DNA of 64,000 nucleotides, from positions 12,083,181-12,147,180 of the forward strand of contig NC_064036.1 in assembly GCF_932526225.1 (NCBI RefSeq), written 5' to 3'. The position numbers and the translations under genes are program-made. Shown piece by piece: positions 34,110 through 45,740 of this stretch. Every line of letters starts with the position of its first letter. Within the stretch, counting starts at the first letter, position 1. The stretch comes from Nematostella vectensis. Taxonomy: Eukaryota > Cnidaria > Anthozoa > Actiniaria > Edwardsiidae. The notes under the pieces are model-generated. The model worked only from the letters and a program-made list of their open reading frames with translations. It ran no database searches and had not been told where the DNA came from.

Positions 34110-35161
34110 GACAACAATTTGAAACAGCGACATTCAGACCATATTACGGTTAACAAAATGTAAAGCATATCTTTTCATACCACCAATCTAAAAAGTTAGT
34201 AGGGGAGTGGGACTTTAACATGTCGAATGGAAATTCACAAATTCAGTGATGCAATTTAATAAAACCAAAACCGCAAAAGATAAAAAAAGTAGAAACCACA
34301 CTTTAGGAGATAATGGTTATCAACCCCAGCGAAACGCAAGTCCATGAAAGTGAAAGCAGATGGCCGTCACATTCATTCTATTATTTTAGGGGATCTAGGG
34401 TTCTCCCCAGAAAAAAAATTGAAATTTCAGACTTTTTAAAGTCTGAAATTAAAAGGTGGCACAGAAATTGATCAGAATAAAATTTATTTGTTAAACAAAT
34501 AAGGCCCTCCCCTAAACCCTGTATCAAAATTTGAAGCCTCCCCCAAATCAATGCTAAAAAATCACAGCCCCCCCCCCCAAACACAGCAGCCATCCCTCGT
34601 TAAAAAAATGCGGTCTTAAATGCAGAATCAAATAGTGCTTATAGTAACAACCATATTATTGCTATTGATCATTTATTGTAATTCTCTTTCTAATAAGTTA
34701 TTAGGTATCCTATTATTATATACACTTAAATTTAAGAACATTGTTAAGAACATATAAAGCCTTAAAATGTCCCAAAAATAAGAACAGCCCAGTGGTTGAT
34801 AGCGAAGATTCTAATAGATTCTTTTGGTTTCCATCAGCCCTCTGGAAGTAAACTTGTGCTATGCAAAACAATTGATTTAATTATCTGACTGCCAGGTGAT
34901 AATCAGAGTGCAATGGAAGATCTCAACAAAGCCATTGAACTCAGTCATGAACATGGTGCGGCCGCAGCCCAAGCATACACTCAACGAGGACTCCTCCACC
35001 GCCTTGAAGGCAATGATGAGGCAGCTTCAGAGGATTTTCAACATGGTGCCACACTTGGCAATGCCTTTGCCAAAGCAATGACAGTCCAGTTAAACCCCTA
35101 TGCTGCAATGTGTAACAAAATGCTTGCAGAGGCTATCGGAAAGCTCAGTGGACATGCATAA
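32937..35161 (+). CDS. TTC36: Tetratricopeptide repeat protein 36 (HSP70-binding TPR protein family)
   Basis: Two exons, 32937-33216 and 34896-35161, join in phase (split GGT codon) to give 181 aa; the human protein is about 189 aa. TTC36 is a small cytosolic protein of three TPR repeats, described in mammals as an HSP70-binding protein and linked to tyrosine catabolism in liver. The N-terminus has the family motif AVLDAIFNPLLPLGD (residues 9-23). TPR1 covers about residues 46-79 (YEIQGVEKAEAGDFVGALDC). The second repeat begins with ASGYNNRAQLSRLRG. The third contains AYTQRGLLHRLEGNDEAASE. The C-terminal signature LNPYAAMCNKMLAEAIGKL is almost unchanged from vertebrates. The intron holds a 40-bp tandem repeat and long G and C tracts. 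A polyadenylation AATAAA is seen only about 820 bp downstream, near 35982. Confidence 0.94.
33360..33382 (+). repeat. G homopolymer (23 G) in the TTC36 intron
   Basis: An uninterrupted run of 23 G on the sense strand, flanked by the degenerate sequence of a MITE-like repeat. It could form G-quadruplex DNA or RNA. Confidence 0.9.
33605..33800. repeat. 40-bp tandem repeat in the TTC36 intron
   Basis: Nearly five head-to-tail copies of a 40-bp unit containing ACAAATGTAATAAACCCACA and ATTGTAATAAAATGTTGCTC. One copy has a 2-bp insertion (CACCCACA) and the last is truncated. Confidence 0.95.
34074..34107 (+). repeat. C homopolymer (34 C) in the TTC36 intron
   Basis: An uninterrupted run of 34 C, about 690 bp downstream of the 23-G run in the same intron. 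The - strand is therefore a 34-G run. The exact length may be affected by sequencing. Confidence 0.88.
34423..34450. repeat. Perfect 28-bp hairpin in the TTC36 intron
   Basis: AATTTCAGACTTT and its exact complement are separated by two T, a 13-bp stem. It lies just upstream of the second copy of the dispersed repeat at 34495-34620. Confidence 0.85.
34495..34620. repeat. Dispersed repeat, copy 2
   Basis: The segment carries GTATCAAAATTTGAAGCCTC, CAATGCTAAAAAATCA and CAAACACAGCAGCCATCCCT, in the same order and orientation as 27540-27660. No coding capacity. Confidence 0.5.
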
Positions 35162-36237
35162 TTGCACAATACTTAGTAAGCAGAAGGTCATTCTTGTGGT
35201 ATACTAGGGTCACAAAGAGTAGCATCATTTTTTATGTGGTTTCATTCAACACCTGGTGTTCAAGACAGGAAGTAGCCAGGATTTGCTGAGGGGGAAAACG
35301 CAAACCTTTAGGTGTAATATCTAGAGATTCATAGGGAGAAGATCTCCTTCTATGAGTTTGATGTTGCCATTATTTCAGCCCAAGCAAGTGGCCAATGAAA
35401 ATGCAAGTTACACCATGTTCCATAGTTACACCAGGTAGCTACTATGAGTTGTACTTTATTTGGCCAGGGAATCATGAGAATTGCATTTGCTGGCATACCA
35501 TTCGATTATAAGCCTGGCAATTATTATTTATTAGGTGTTTTTATCCTCCTCTATTGGGGGTAATTGTGTGTACTGTTTTAACTGGGTGAAGGCTTTTTTT
35601 TGCAAACTCAAGGTACCAAAGCTTGTGACTGATGGCTTTGGCTCCGCCAGTTAGTAAGAAGTCGATAAGTAAGTAATAATGCAATTACATCATATCAAAT
35701 GAAACGTGTTCTATTGAAGGGTTCATTAAAATTCCCCTTTTAAGGGGTTGCTCTCTGCTTGCAGAAAATACTGCCTTCTTAGCTTGCTTTTATTATTTGA
35801 CAAACCATAAAAACACAAAATACCTGTAATCTTGTGATATTTTTAGGGAGGTCAAATTTTTCAGTTTGTTATTTTTCTTGTTTTCTTCTTCGATTTTCCA
35901 AATCCTCTCCCTACACTTTTTTTTTCCTTTTTTACCCCCAGAGAATGTAATATTTCAGTATATTTGGAATAGCAATCGTCAAATAAAAAGTGGCTGCTAA
36001 ACTACTACCAACTTTAATGATGAGATTTGGACAAAAAAGAGGAACACGTTTTCATACAATAAATGTAGACCAACAATGTAAACGACAAACATAACAAAAA
36101 CTTCCTTTATTTAGAAAAGTCTGGTATAAAAAATATTTTTACTGACAATGCATTATTTTCAGTAACGGCATTAGCACAATATGTAATTCTTGTAAAAGTA
36201 TAAGCCGGATAACACTACGCTCATCGACGTTACTGTG
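35162..36237. other. TTC36 3' flank, AT-rich, nothing else recognised
   Basis: Presumed 3' UTR and intergenic DNA after the TTC36 stop codon. AATAAA near 35982 is a possible distal polyadenylation signal. No genes or repeat structures were recognised. Confidence 0.4.
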
Positions 36238-36302
36238 TGAGGCCACAGCCCAAGCTAAAAATCGATAGGGACAAATAAAGAGCTTGGGCTACCTGTGGTG
36301 AG
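36238..36302. repeat. Short inverted repeat
   Basis: GCCACAGCCCAAGCT is followed about 25 bases later by AGCTTGGGCTACCTGTGG, forming an imperfect hairpin. It directly precedes the foldback repeat at 36330-36700. Its role is unknown. Confidence 0.55.
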
Positions 36303-36329
36303 GCGCACTACCCTGGCCTACGAGCAGCA

Positions 36330-36700
36330 GAATAGTACAACTTTCGTGGCAGCATTGCTGCGAAATGTTTTAGAAGCGGTATTGCGCGTTTTACTAACGG
36401 CGAACCAGTTTTTGTCGCAGCAATTTTTTTTGTTGCAAGTTAAAAAAGTTTGCTGCAAAAAGTTGAAGACGGTTCTCGGAGATGTAGCCCGTATTACTAC
36501 ACCAACCAAACTTGTTCTCGTTGCATTAGTGTTCTTGAAAGTTGAACGGAAGTATCACATCGGTGTCACGAAGAAAAAAGATGGCGGATCAACAGCAAGA
36601 ACCAGTCTATCCTTTCCTGCGACAAAACTTTGTTCGCCGGACAACATCGCCTTCGAACTTTTTTTGCAAATGCTGCCACAAAAGTTCGCTCCATTTTGGA
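36330..36700. mobile_element. Imperfect foldback element (MITE-like)
   Basis: The left arm (CAACTTTCGTGGCAGCATTG, then AACGGCGAACC and TTTTGTCGCAG) is mirrored on the right (CTGCGACAAAACTTTGTTCG, then TGCTGCCACAAAAGTTCG). A 156-codon frame (36295-36765) spans the whole element and arises from the palindrome; it has no recognisable domain. Arms are diverged, and boundaries and superfamily are uncertain. Confidence 0.5.
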
Positions 36701-36944
36701 ATACGCGTTGCCGGTTTTTTGCTGGCCTGTCGGATGCCTCATTAACGCAACTTGAAAATGCTTAAAGCGTGCATTGGTTGTAACGCTCACAGTATCATTA
36801 GGCACTGGGACAATCCAGTCTCACCAGAGGTCAGGAGCGCGGTAGCTTGAGTTAAGCTCGAGAAACCCTCTGCTGCCATTATGCAGGGGAATGATTTACG
36901 AATCAAGCAAAGATTACAGTCTTAGACCACGACCTATGCAGAAA

Positions 36945-37083
36945 ATGCCTGTCGGGGGCCCAAAAGGGATTTTCAAGGCATTTTCTCCAGTATTTTAGAT
37001 AATGTCTCATACATTTACTGTATTTTTGGCTGCTAAAAGGGGGAGCTCGGGCCCCCTAGGCCACCCCCCTGGCTACGCCCCTG
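36945..37083 (-). mobile_element. CAGGGGCGTAGC-type MITE, second copy
   Basis: Reverse-complement relative of 29135-29274. It ends CCTGGCTACGCCCCTG at 37083 and shares the ATGTCTCATACATTTACTGT segment. It is followed by a GTA/GTG-type microsatellite at about 37100-37172. Confidence 0.62.
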
Positions 37084-37793
37084 CCTGTGAACACCGCCTG
37101 TAGTAGCCTATGTAGTAGTAGTGGTAGTGGTAGTAGTAGTAGTGGTAGTAGTAGTAGTAGTGGTAGTAGTAGTATAGGTAATCATACAGTTTTGAGTTCA
37201 ATTCGGGATTAATTTGCACGAGTGAGTTTTTCAAAAAGTATCACAATTGCACGAGCCCGTAGGGCGGTTATTTGTTAGCAGTTTTTTTTAAGTTATTGGA
37301 AAAATTTGAGTACAAACCGTAATCTTCAGGTGTTATTTCTTTGCCAACTGCTAAATCGCCGAACTATGTTGATATTTCTTCCGAGAAACCAAAAAAAAGA
37401 AAGGTGCAACTCAGGGAATACTTACCACTAAGCAGATAACCACTATTCACGCTTAATACATTAAAGCAGAGTATAAGATCAGTGAAGATTAATAAATTAT
37501 CGTATTGCTCAACTGCGGCGAGGTGAACGGTAAATGGTTGGGGGGTTACTCCCTATATCTTTCGGACGGGGATCATCGTCGTATCTTTTAGGGTGTAAAT
37601 TTGGAGCCTTGTGTATTTTTTAGGGGTGAAAATGAGAATGCCCAGATTTTTTTTTTCACCTCGGTATCTTTAAGGGTGCTATAAAAGCCATCGCCTATCT
37701 AACTTATAGCCCATGAAAAAGCGTTAAAACGTGTCAATCGGTGTTTTTAGATCACTAACAAGCTAAAAAATCACACAACCCACGGAACGGTAA

Positions 37794-38510
37794 TTGGTAG
37801 CGTTTGTAAAGGCGGGGACGAGAGTTCGTCACGCGAGTCTATGTACAGGCGGGGAGAAGAGTTCGTCACGCGAGGCTATGTACATGCGGGGACAAGAGTT
37901 CATCACGCGAGGCTATGTACAGTCCGGGACGAGAGTTCGTCACGCGATTCTATGTACAGGCGAGACGAGAGTTCGTCATTATGTCAGGCGGGGACGAGAG
38001 TTCGTCACGCAAGTCTATGTACAGGCGGGGACGAGAGTTCGTCACGCGAGTCTATGTACAGGCAGGGACGAGAGTCCGTCATGCGAGTTTATGTCAGGCG
38101 GGGACGAGAGTTCGTCACGCGAGTCTATGTACAGGCGGGGACGAGAGTTCGTCACGCGAGTCTATGTACAGGCGGGGACGAGAGTTCGTCACGCGAGTCT
38201 ATGTACAGGCGGGGACGAGAGTTCGTCACGCGAGTCTATGTACAGGCGGGGACGAGAGTTCGTCACGCAAGATTACGTACAGGCGGGGACGAGAGTTCGT
38301 CACGCGAGTCTATGTGCAGGCGGGACGAGAGTTCGTCACGCGAGTCTTGTACAGACGGAGACGAGAGTTCGTCACGCGAGACTATGTATAGTATGGTGGG
38401 GGCGAGAGTTCGTCACGCAAGTTTTTATATAATGAGGCGAGGGCGAGAGTTTATGTATAGTAGACGTATAGTATAATAGGGACAAAAGTTTGTCACGCGA
38501 GTCTTTGTAT
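37794..38510 (+). repeat. 37-bp minisatellite, open in all three forward frames
   Basis: About 18 tandem copies of a 37-bp unit containing GGACGAGAGTTCGTCACGCG and AGTCTATGTACAG. Copies are tight in the middle (38100-38330) and decay toward the 3' end. Because 37 is not a multiple of 3 and the unit lacks stops in every forward frame, long frames of 158-212 codons run through it in all three phases. The unit contains a short palindrome, CGAGAGTTCGTC. No start context, splice sites or homology argue for coding. Confidence 0.95.
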
Positions 38511-39466
38511 AGTACGGCGGAAAAAGAGTTTGTAAGGCGAATTACGTGTAACGAGTGTAGGATTCATAACTATTAAAGCGGAACGAGGGAACGTCGCGTA
38601 ATTTATTGTATATTTTACAACGCTGCGGTAAAAATTACTCGTCATGTGAATTTATGAAGCCTGGTATACCAGGGCAAGGACAAGTGTGTGTCACGCAAAT
38701 TTATGTATGTAACCGAAGCACGTAACCGACCAACATAGAGATGGGACAGGAGCAGAACTTAATGCAAGCTCTTCATGTACGGGATAATGAGAATCCGTGC
38801 AGAGCTCCTTCTTCTCAGCTGTGATGCTAGCCAGTTGCTGAACAGTTGATTGCTCTTTTGACGATTCAAAAACCAGTTAGGCCATAGGATGACAAGGTGT
38901 TATACTAGATATATTTAGGCACAGCCTAAAAGCGGGGCCCCCAAGTTCGATTGAATTTCGAGTCGGATAGGCTTAGAATATTTTTCAGAAAAAACCCAAA
39001 GCAGTTTTTATGTAAACAACGGAATGTTATCTTTAGGTTAATGATTCTCTGTTTCGATACATAAAAGGAGAAATAATTTCATTGATCTTAAAAAATGTAC
39101 AAACAGTACATAGCAGGTGGAACTTTTTTGAAATGTTTTTTTAATGATTAAAAGTGACCACCCGTGGGGTAATTCTGCACCCCCCCCCCCCCCCCATCAA
39201 TTTTCTAATGGTCCGTCCCTTATTTGATTTTCTTAGTTTTCAACTTTTACCTACCTTCACTTCAGCTATTTCTTTTCGCCGTGACAGATATGGGCCACAG
39301 TACTTTCGACCGAGAGCGTTGGGATAAGAGAAATGTTTTGGCTTTGATAGCCTGCAAACGGTTTGGACTCGTGCTAAACATTGAACTGCACGCTAGAGAT
39401 TTGGAGATGTTGCATTGCCTCCCCTAGTTGTTTTCCTTTCGTTTACTCCCAACGGCAAAAAACACA

Positions 39467-39656
39467 TTAAACCCCGTGCAAACTGCGCCAGCACCTGCAA
39501 GCATTGCTGGCGAATTTTCGCTTGACTGACTATAGGACAAAGGAAATGTCAAAATGGGAAATGGACTTTCTGACATTTCCTTTGTCTTGTGGTCAGTGGA
39601 GCAAGAATTCGCCAGCAATGCTGGCAGGTGCTGGCGCAGTTTGCACGGGGCTTTAC
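39467..39656. mobile_element. Foldback element with about 80-bp arms
   Basis: CCCCGTGCAAACTGCGCCAG on the left is repeated inverted as CTGGCGCAGTTTGCACGGGG on the right. The arms continue through CACCTGC and CATTGCTGGCGAA, with a second inner hairpin (GGAAATGTC against GACATTTCC). No coding capacity. Confidence 0.75.
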
Positions 39657-39810
39657 ACTTACAATAAAATAAACTTACCGTCTCTCGACCTACCTCTGCT
39701 TTATTTCTCTCTGCCTTTTTTTTTTCGGCTCTTCGGTTTATCCAACACTTGAAAATCTTAGCGTCTTGGGTCTTGTCTTAGGTCTAGTTCTTGTTTCTGG
39801 ATCGTCAATA

Positions 39811-40098
39811 GGGGACTTGCGCTAAGAGATCACGTGACCTTTCTAGGTGGTAAATTCAAAACAAAATAATCAAACAAAAAAATCAGAAATTCATGCGGCC
39901 GTAACACCAAAGAACGAAGAAAAAATAAAATCTTTAAATGAAACTAAACCCTTTCTGAAAAAATAAATAATTCTGGCTTTTTAATCTTTCGTAAGCGATG
40001 AATACGTAGCTTTTTGTTGCTGCAATTTTGCCGCTAAAAGGCTGAGCGCGCGCAAGTTTACCACCAAACAGTCACGCGATCTCTTAGCGCAAGTCCGA
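39811..40098. mobile_element. 288-bp MITE with TA flanks (Tc1/mariner-like)
   Basis: The terminal inverted repeats are GGACTTGCGCTAAGAGATCA and the reverse complement of GATCTCTTAGCGCAAGTCC, followed inward by CGTGAC. TA lies at both ends (39809-39810 and 40099-40100). Interior AT-rich, non-coding. Confidence 0.72.
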
Positions 40099-41077
40099 TA
40101 TTACTTCTGGGAAGTCTCAGTAATTTTTTCTGTTCTATATCCATTTTCCCTGGTATATAGTTTCTGTTTATAAAGTTTTTAGAAGTGAAGGTAAAAAGGA
40201 AACGAGTAATTCTTTTCAGATATATTTCTACTCTAGCGTCAAAAAACCTTCGAGCGGAACACCATACACGGGAGAAGCACAGGAATCCCACCGTGACCCG
40301 GGAACTTAATCTATGACTATGGGGCTCAGCAGGGGCTCCGCTTAAATTTTTATAGGAGCAGATGAAACCACAAAGTAACAAGGATAACAGAATTGAGTAG
40401 ATTGATAACACATTATGGCATGTAATCCTTATTGTCTCGTTTCTAGTCTGTGTACTTGTGTACTACCTTTAAGTCCCAGGTGGGGGTGACAGTTTTAAAT
40501 AATGCTACCTTAACAACCCCTCGGTTGTACCGGGTCAGAAATGTCCTCCTAGCTGTGGGTCCGTACGCGATTTCACAGGTAGTTAGGAATTGTTCTTCCT
40601 TTTGTTTATTCCGCTTTAGAAGAGATTGTAGTTTTGGGAGAAGGATACTGTTTTAGAGAAATGGCAGTAACTTCCGGGGAATTTAAGGCGAATAAGACTA
40701 CTAGGGTGAATGTCAAGTGAAACCCTCTACCGATCCGTAGGGAGGGTGACAGAAAACGACCAGTTGGCTGACCTGGCGACACGGGTAGAAAAACGGAAGT
40801 GATGGGTGATGTCGATAAATTGAATTTACGAGACCAAGACAGTTTTGTTGTAGGACAACTCTAACAGGAGATTTTAAGAACTAGATTGCTCATTGGTTGT
40901 CTTGAAGGAATTTAATTCGCCTCTCCTTTCAGATTTGGGTTTTGGGTTTGGGTTTAGGATAAGGAGATGCGGACGCATCTGTTCTGATGCCATATTAAAA
41001 CACTGATTGGGGCAAAAAAAAAAAAACAGCTTTCCAGGCGTGAAAGGGGACTTCATAAAAGTAAATGGGGATTGGAG

Positions 41078-41890
41078 TTGGAAATTGCTGTTACAACCAA
41101 GTGAGTTATCATTATAAACAATTTAATTGTTTCCATTGTTTATTATTTTATTACATAAAGTAAATGACAAGACATCTTTATGGTATGATATTGTATAGAC
41201 AAAATGTTTTAGTGTCAAATGAGAGGGTAATATGGAACAAGATAGATATCAGTCCCTAGAACCTCAGGATATATTGGTAGCGGTCTAGTTTCATTTTGTA
41301 TTTATTATTCTATTTGTCACACACCAAAAGCTGTTTCTGTGGGAGTGTAGAGGGCAAAGGCTTGTGGAGGACAAAGTCATAGCAGAGAAGGAACCGTAAT
41401 AGAATTCAGAATAAAATGATTATGGTATGTGTTAACTCTATATCTTAAAATTGCTTTGAACTCCCATGTGCTATCTTTTATTGGTAAATATGCTGTTACA
41501 TCCAAAAAGAACCGTATTGTAATAACAGTACGACTGTATAATTGTTTTTATTGTTCATGGCAATAATTACTTTATTTACGTAATTGCAAAGTAAACAATA
41601 AGATCTATTTATGACATCATATTGTTTAGACAAAAATATTTTAAAATCAAATGTCATATTGGAAAGCAATAGAATATATTCACATGGATTTAGAATTATA
41701 TAACATATAAACACTACCAACACAACCACATCCTCTAGTTTTTATTGCAAATGTCTTATGAAAAAAACATATAATGACAATCAAAAATCGATAAAGATTT
41801 TATATTAGGATATTAAAAAACATTTAACTTATTGCTATTTCGAAGTTTAACGTATCAAGAATTGATCCACAACTCAGGTCTAGAGTAGGC
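41078..41890. repeat. Old tandem duplication of about 410 bp
   Basis: The stretch starting TTGCTGTTACAACCAAGTGA near 41082 resembles that starting ATGCTGTTACATCCAAAAAG near 41490. Later landmarks keep the same spacing: TATTGTATAGACAAAATGTT against CATATTGTTTAGACAAAAAT, and GTAATATGGAACAAGATAGA against GTCATATTGGAAAGCAATAG. The copies are well diverged. No coding pattern is seen. Confidence 0.5.
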
Positions 41891-42161
41891 AAAATGTTAT
41901 AGATATAAAGGTAATTAAGATTACCTCTAGTTTACCCCTGAGCGCCCATATTATTTTAACTTACTGTAGGTCTTGAAGCAGTCTATACTTCACTAAGGTA
42001 GTCGGGAATAAGTCGAGTCTGCCTATTCGATCGTATCGTGTGCAATCACAAATCTTACTGACAAAAAACGGGGCTAAAATTATAATTTGAGTGTGACTTT
42101 TAACAATGGCATTATGGAATGCAAATCTGTGAGTGCATCTGGCCTCTTAACAGGACAAATA

Positions 42162-42431
42162 CAGGCCCGTACCCAGGATTTTTCTTGGGGGGTTGCGAAA
42201 TCCGAAAAAGTGGACCTAATTTTTCCGGGGGGAGGGAGGGAGGAGCGAGTTCTCTGATAAAAATCTAACCAATATCGAAAGAACAAAAAAAAGGGTTTTT
42301 TAATACCTTTGCAGTATCACATGCTAGTAGTTTTGTCTACAAATAGCACGTCTATTGAGAGCCAAAAATGGACTTTCGGCCGTTGTGGGGAGAGCGTTCG
42401 CACCCCCTGCACCACTCTGGGTACGGGCCTG
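42162..42431. mobile_element. MITE with CAGGCCCGTACCCAG termini
   Basis: The left end is CAGGCCCGTACCCAGG and the right end is CTGGGTACGGGCCTG. AAATA flanks both sides as a direct repeat. The interior has a G-rich stretch (CCGGGGGGAGGGAGGG). No coding capacity. Confidence 0.72.
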
Positions 42432-42875
42432 AAATACAATCGATTCTCAGGTGATATTTCAAAATTCAAGATTGCGGCAATCAAAGCTTGTGAGATTAGA
42501 AATGTGCAAAGACTCTTGGGTATGATATTGACATTGCGCAACACTGCACAAACGCGAGACGACGAAAAAAAAGGTACCCAAAGGGTACATGAGTCTAGGT
42601 GCCAACCAGCCTGCATAGCTGGCGATTTTGTTGAGTTTCAAGTCTATCCGAGAATGGTTCATAAAAAATTTGTTCTGAATGTGTCTCTTGTGAATTTTAT
42701 CATAAGAAAATATGTTTAATAACCTAAAAGTGAAAGTTAAAAAGGGAAAGAAAAAATGACGAGAAACAAAATGTAGTCAAGTTTGGTCTTGAACCTGCGC
42801 TTCGCAAAGATTTCGCATTGATAGACAAACGATCGGACCACTAGTATCGTAGCTTTGCCTAAAAATGAAAGGACT

Positions 42876-43109
<234 letters not shown>

Positions 43110-43854
43110 CAATTGTGTCGTATTATCGTTCGAAACTTTGAACATGTCGAATTTCACCTTTTCTTTTCGTACACAAGACTAAAATACCCAGCACAATTAA
43201 TTGCACTACCGTTATACAATGTATGTTGTGAATGTAAATAATCTAGAAAAGTGCAAAATCGTAATTCGGTCTGTTAGTGGGGGCAATGTGTTTGGACCTT
43301 CTCAGCTCAAATACAAACTATATACAATCGAACGTCGAGATGCGAATCGGCAAGTAAAGGACTAAAAAAGCTCTCCTAGCATCGTAATTTTTTGTTACCA
43401 AACTATCAACTTAATTGAGCCGCAGAGGACACAAACTGCTTCAAACTCAGTCACACGCTCTTCAAAACAAGCACTTAGTTCCTGCGCATGCGCACGCAAA
43501 ACCCACATGGAAGACTTTCTTGCAGAAACCTGCTTATAAATATTTTTCGGCTTTACATTGAGTATAGAGGTCACTGGTCGACTTAAAATCGTTTTATACT
43601 TCGTAAAGCTTTAAACGAAAGTTACCACACCGGGGGTTTTAAAGATAATTCAAAGATGTTGAAAAGCACAGAAATACCATAAAAAGTTCACGCAGGCAGG
43701 CAGAACGCTGACATAGCGTCTAGAATGCCTAAAGCACCTAGACTCAAAAACAGTTGCATTTTATGACTGGGCTACCACAGGTATACCTGGTTGGTTATTT
43801 GATGTTGATTTTGCAAGAGACCGTTCTATTTTATGTATACACCTATTTTAAATA

Positions 43855-44075
43855 AGGTTGCATGCACTTTGAGTATCTATGTGTCGTAACCCGCAGTGCC
43901 TCATGGGTATCACGTAAATAAGCAAACAAGCGTAAACAAATTACAAATCCAAGTTTCAAAAGCTGTAGAATTCTTGTTTACATTCTTATGAACATTCACA
44001 TAGCTTTAACATACAAGGATTTATACGTTACCCATGAACCACCGTTACGACACATGGGTTCTCGAGTGCAACCTA
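43855..44075. mobile_element. Diverged inverted-repeat element
   Basis: AGGTTGCATGCACTTTGAG with ATGTGTCGTAAC and CATGGGTA on the left are mirrored on the right by TACCCATG, GTTACGACACAT and GAGTGCAACCT. The arms are about 60 bp and the core is AT-rich. Non-coding. Confidence 0.6.
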
Positions 44076-44672
44076 TTTTGTAGCTACTGCGCATGTGCGA
44101 ATAGCTACTATCACGCAGAAAAAAAGGGTAAAATTGGCCGCGGAGTTTGCTGGGAAAATTTGACCTCGGATACACTTCGGGATATGATCGTTACGAAGCG
44201 CTAGCCTAGAATGGCTTTATAAAGAAAAAATATCTAAATAATCAAAATATTTCGGGGTTTGTTAAACAATTCCTACATATTCGCTTGGCTGTGATCCATT
44301 CACATTCCTAGTTATGATCGTTCAAACTTTACGTCTTCGAGTATTTGATCTCAAGTTTTTTTCGCCCGTATCCGATTCCTTTTGACATTAAATAAAGTTG
44401 CAAAGCTTTATTGAGGTTCTCTGTAGGTTCAAACATGTTATTTCGTATAAAAACATGTCCCCGCAAATTTACTTATCGAATGATGATTTTGCACTTTTTA
44501 GATTATTATGCAAAATACATATTGTACAACAGTAATGTGATCAATTGTAGTGGGTATTTTATCTTTGTGAAAGAGAAAAGTAACTGGAATTCGATATGCT
44601 CGACGTATTATCTTTTCGAACGGTTCAATACAAGCACTAAAAGGATTATTTTTAGTATCCTCATTTTCTAGT

Positions 44673-44757
44673 GTAGCCTTTGTGGCTAAGTGGTTTAGGT
44701 CATTGGATCGGTGTCCGCAGGTTGCGTAAGGTCATGGGTTCGAGTCCTCCCGACTGC
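44673..44757 (+). other. tRNA-like Pol III element (pseudo-tRNA or SINE head)
   Basis: An A-box (TGGCTAAGTGG, 44683-44693) and a perfect B-box (GGTTCGAGTCC, 44737-44747) are spaced as in a tRNA with a long variable arm. CGCAGGTTGCG can form the variable-arm hairpin, and a T run follows at 44759. However, the acceptor stem pairs poorly (GTAGCCT against CGACTGC has two mismatches), the T-stem has two mismatches, and no standard 5-bp anticodon stem with a 7-nt loop can be drawn. I therefore read it as a degenerate tRNA-derived sequence rather than a working tRNA. Confidence 0.5.
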
Positions 44758-45384
44758 ATTTTTCCTTCTTTTTTTAATCCTTGAAAGTATTATACCGTAT
44801 CAATACTTCTTATATTATGATTATACTAAGACATAACCTTGAAATATATGATAACATTAAGGTTGTAAATACTTGCTGCAGTAGCTACATGCACATTTTA
44901 CAGGCCTATTTTTGAAAGAAGTGTATATCAACAACAAAAAAGTGGCTGAGCGACATTCTCTTTTCACTTAGTTGCGTGTGATCACATTTTAAGGAACAAA
45001 GCACTGTGTGGCCTCTGCATCCCCTGCAGGGGCCCGTCTTGTAGCTACCCTAAAACCGGCCTTTTATTAAAACAATACAACAATTGACGTAGTGGTAAAT
45101 ACAGCCCACAGACAAGGCATGCCCAGCATGAACGTCAAAGAAGCGTTAACGCATACAGACGGTGGATCACCTCAGGTGGGATGGACAGGTGGGCAATGGA
45201 ATTTCCTCTGTGCTTTAGATTTCTATAGATTTATACCCGTGAGATACTGGCGTGCAGTTGCCTAATAGGTTTTTCTTATTCTTTTTGATGATTTATTATT
45301 TAGCATTTCTCAGAAAAGCACATCCCTTACTTCCATTTCATCACTTTCATTAAAGAAATAAAATATTCTTTGATTGCCTTGAGA

Positions 45385-45740
45385 CCCCGTCCCCACGTAT
45401 CCGTTTTCGTTTGAAAACGCAACCTTTTTGTTCCGTTTTCAAAAAGATCCGCGTCCACACGGAAACGCAAAAACGATGACCGAAAACGGAACTATTTAAA
45501 AACGGTATCCAGAGTGGAACAATTTGAAAACGATACCCTTTCGGTGCCGTGGGGACGGACGAAAACGAAACTTTTCGAAAACGATGGCGTGATAACTCAG
45601 ATCCAGTCCACTTGGCGCGCGAGTACGCATGCGCTGTAGAACGTGTTATCGTTTTTGTATCGTTTCTGCGTTTTCGTCGTATCAAAATGAAACACTTCGT
45701 GTGTACGTCAGCGCGCGCGCAGAAAACAGTTTGAAAAGCT
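45385..45740. repeat. Repeat rich in GAAAACG/CGTTTTC motifs, probably a MITE
   Basis: The region carries many copies of CGTTTTC or its complement GAAAACG on both strands (for example ATCCGTTTTCGTTTGAAAAC and CGAAAACGATGGCGTG). This composition is seen in short non-autonomous DNA elements. Clear termini were not found. Frames at 45350-45685 have no recognisable domain. Confidence 0.45.

Noticed and set aside
36295-36765. 156-codon frame as a gene
   Set aside because: It spans a foldback element and its similarity is explained by the inverted arms. No recognisable domain.
37794-38476. Three overlapping frames of 158-212 codons as a repeat-protein gene
   Set aside because: All three frames are equally open because the unit lacks stops. 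There are indels in several units, and no splice signals or homology.
44673-44757. Functional tRNA gene (Leu/Ser type with long variable arm)
   Set aside because: The anticodon arm, T-stem and acceptor stem do not pair adequately, so only a tRNA-like call is kept.
45350-45685. 111-codon Arg-rich frame on the - strand
   Set aside because: It lies in a GAAAACG-rich dispersed repeat and changes character with each repeat motif. No domain.
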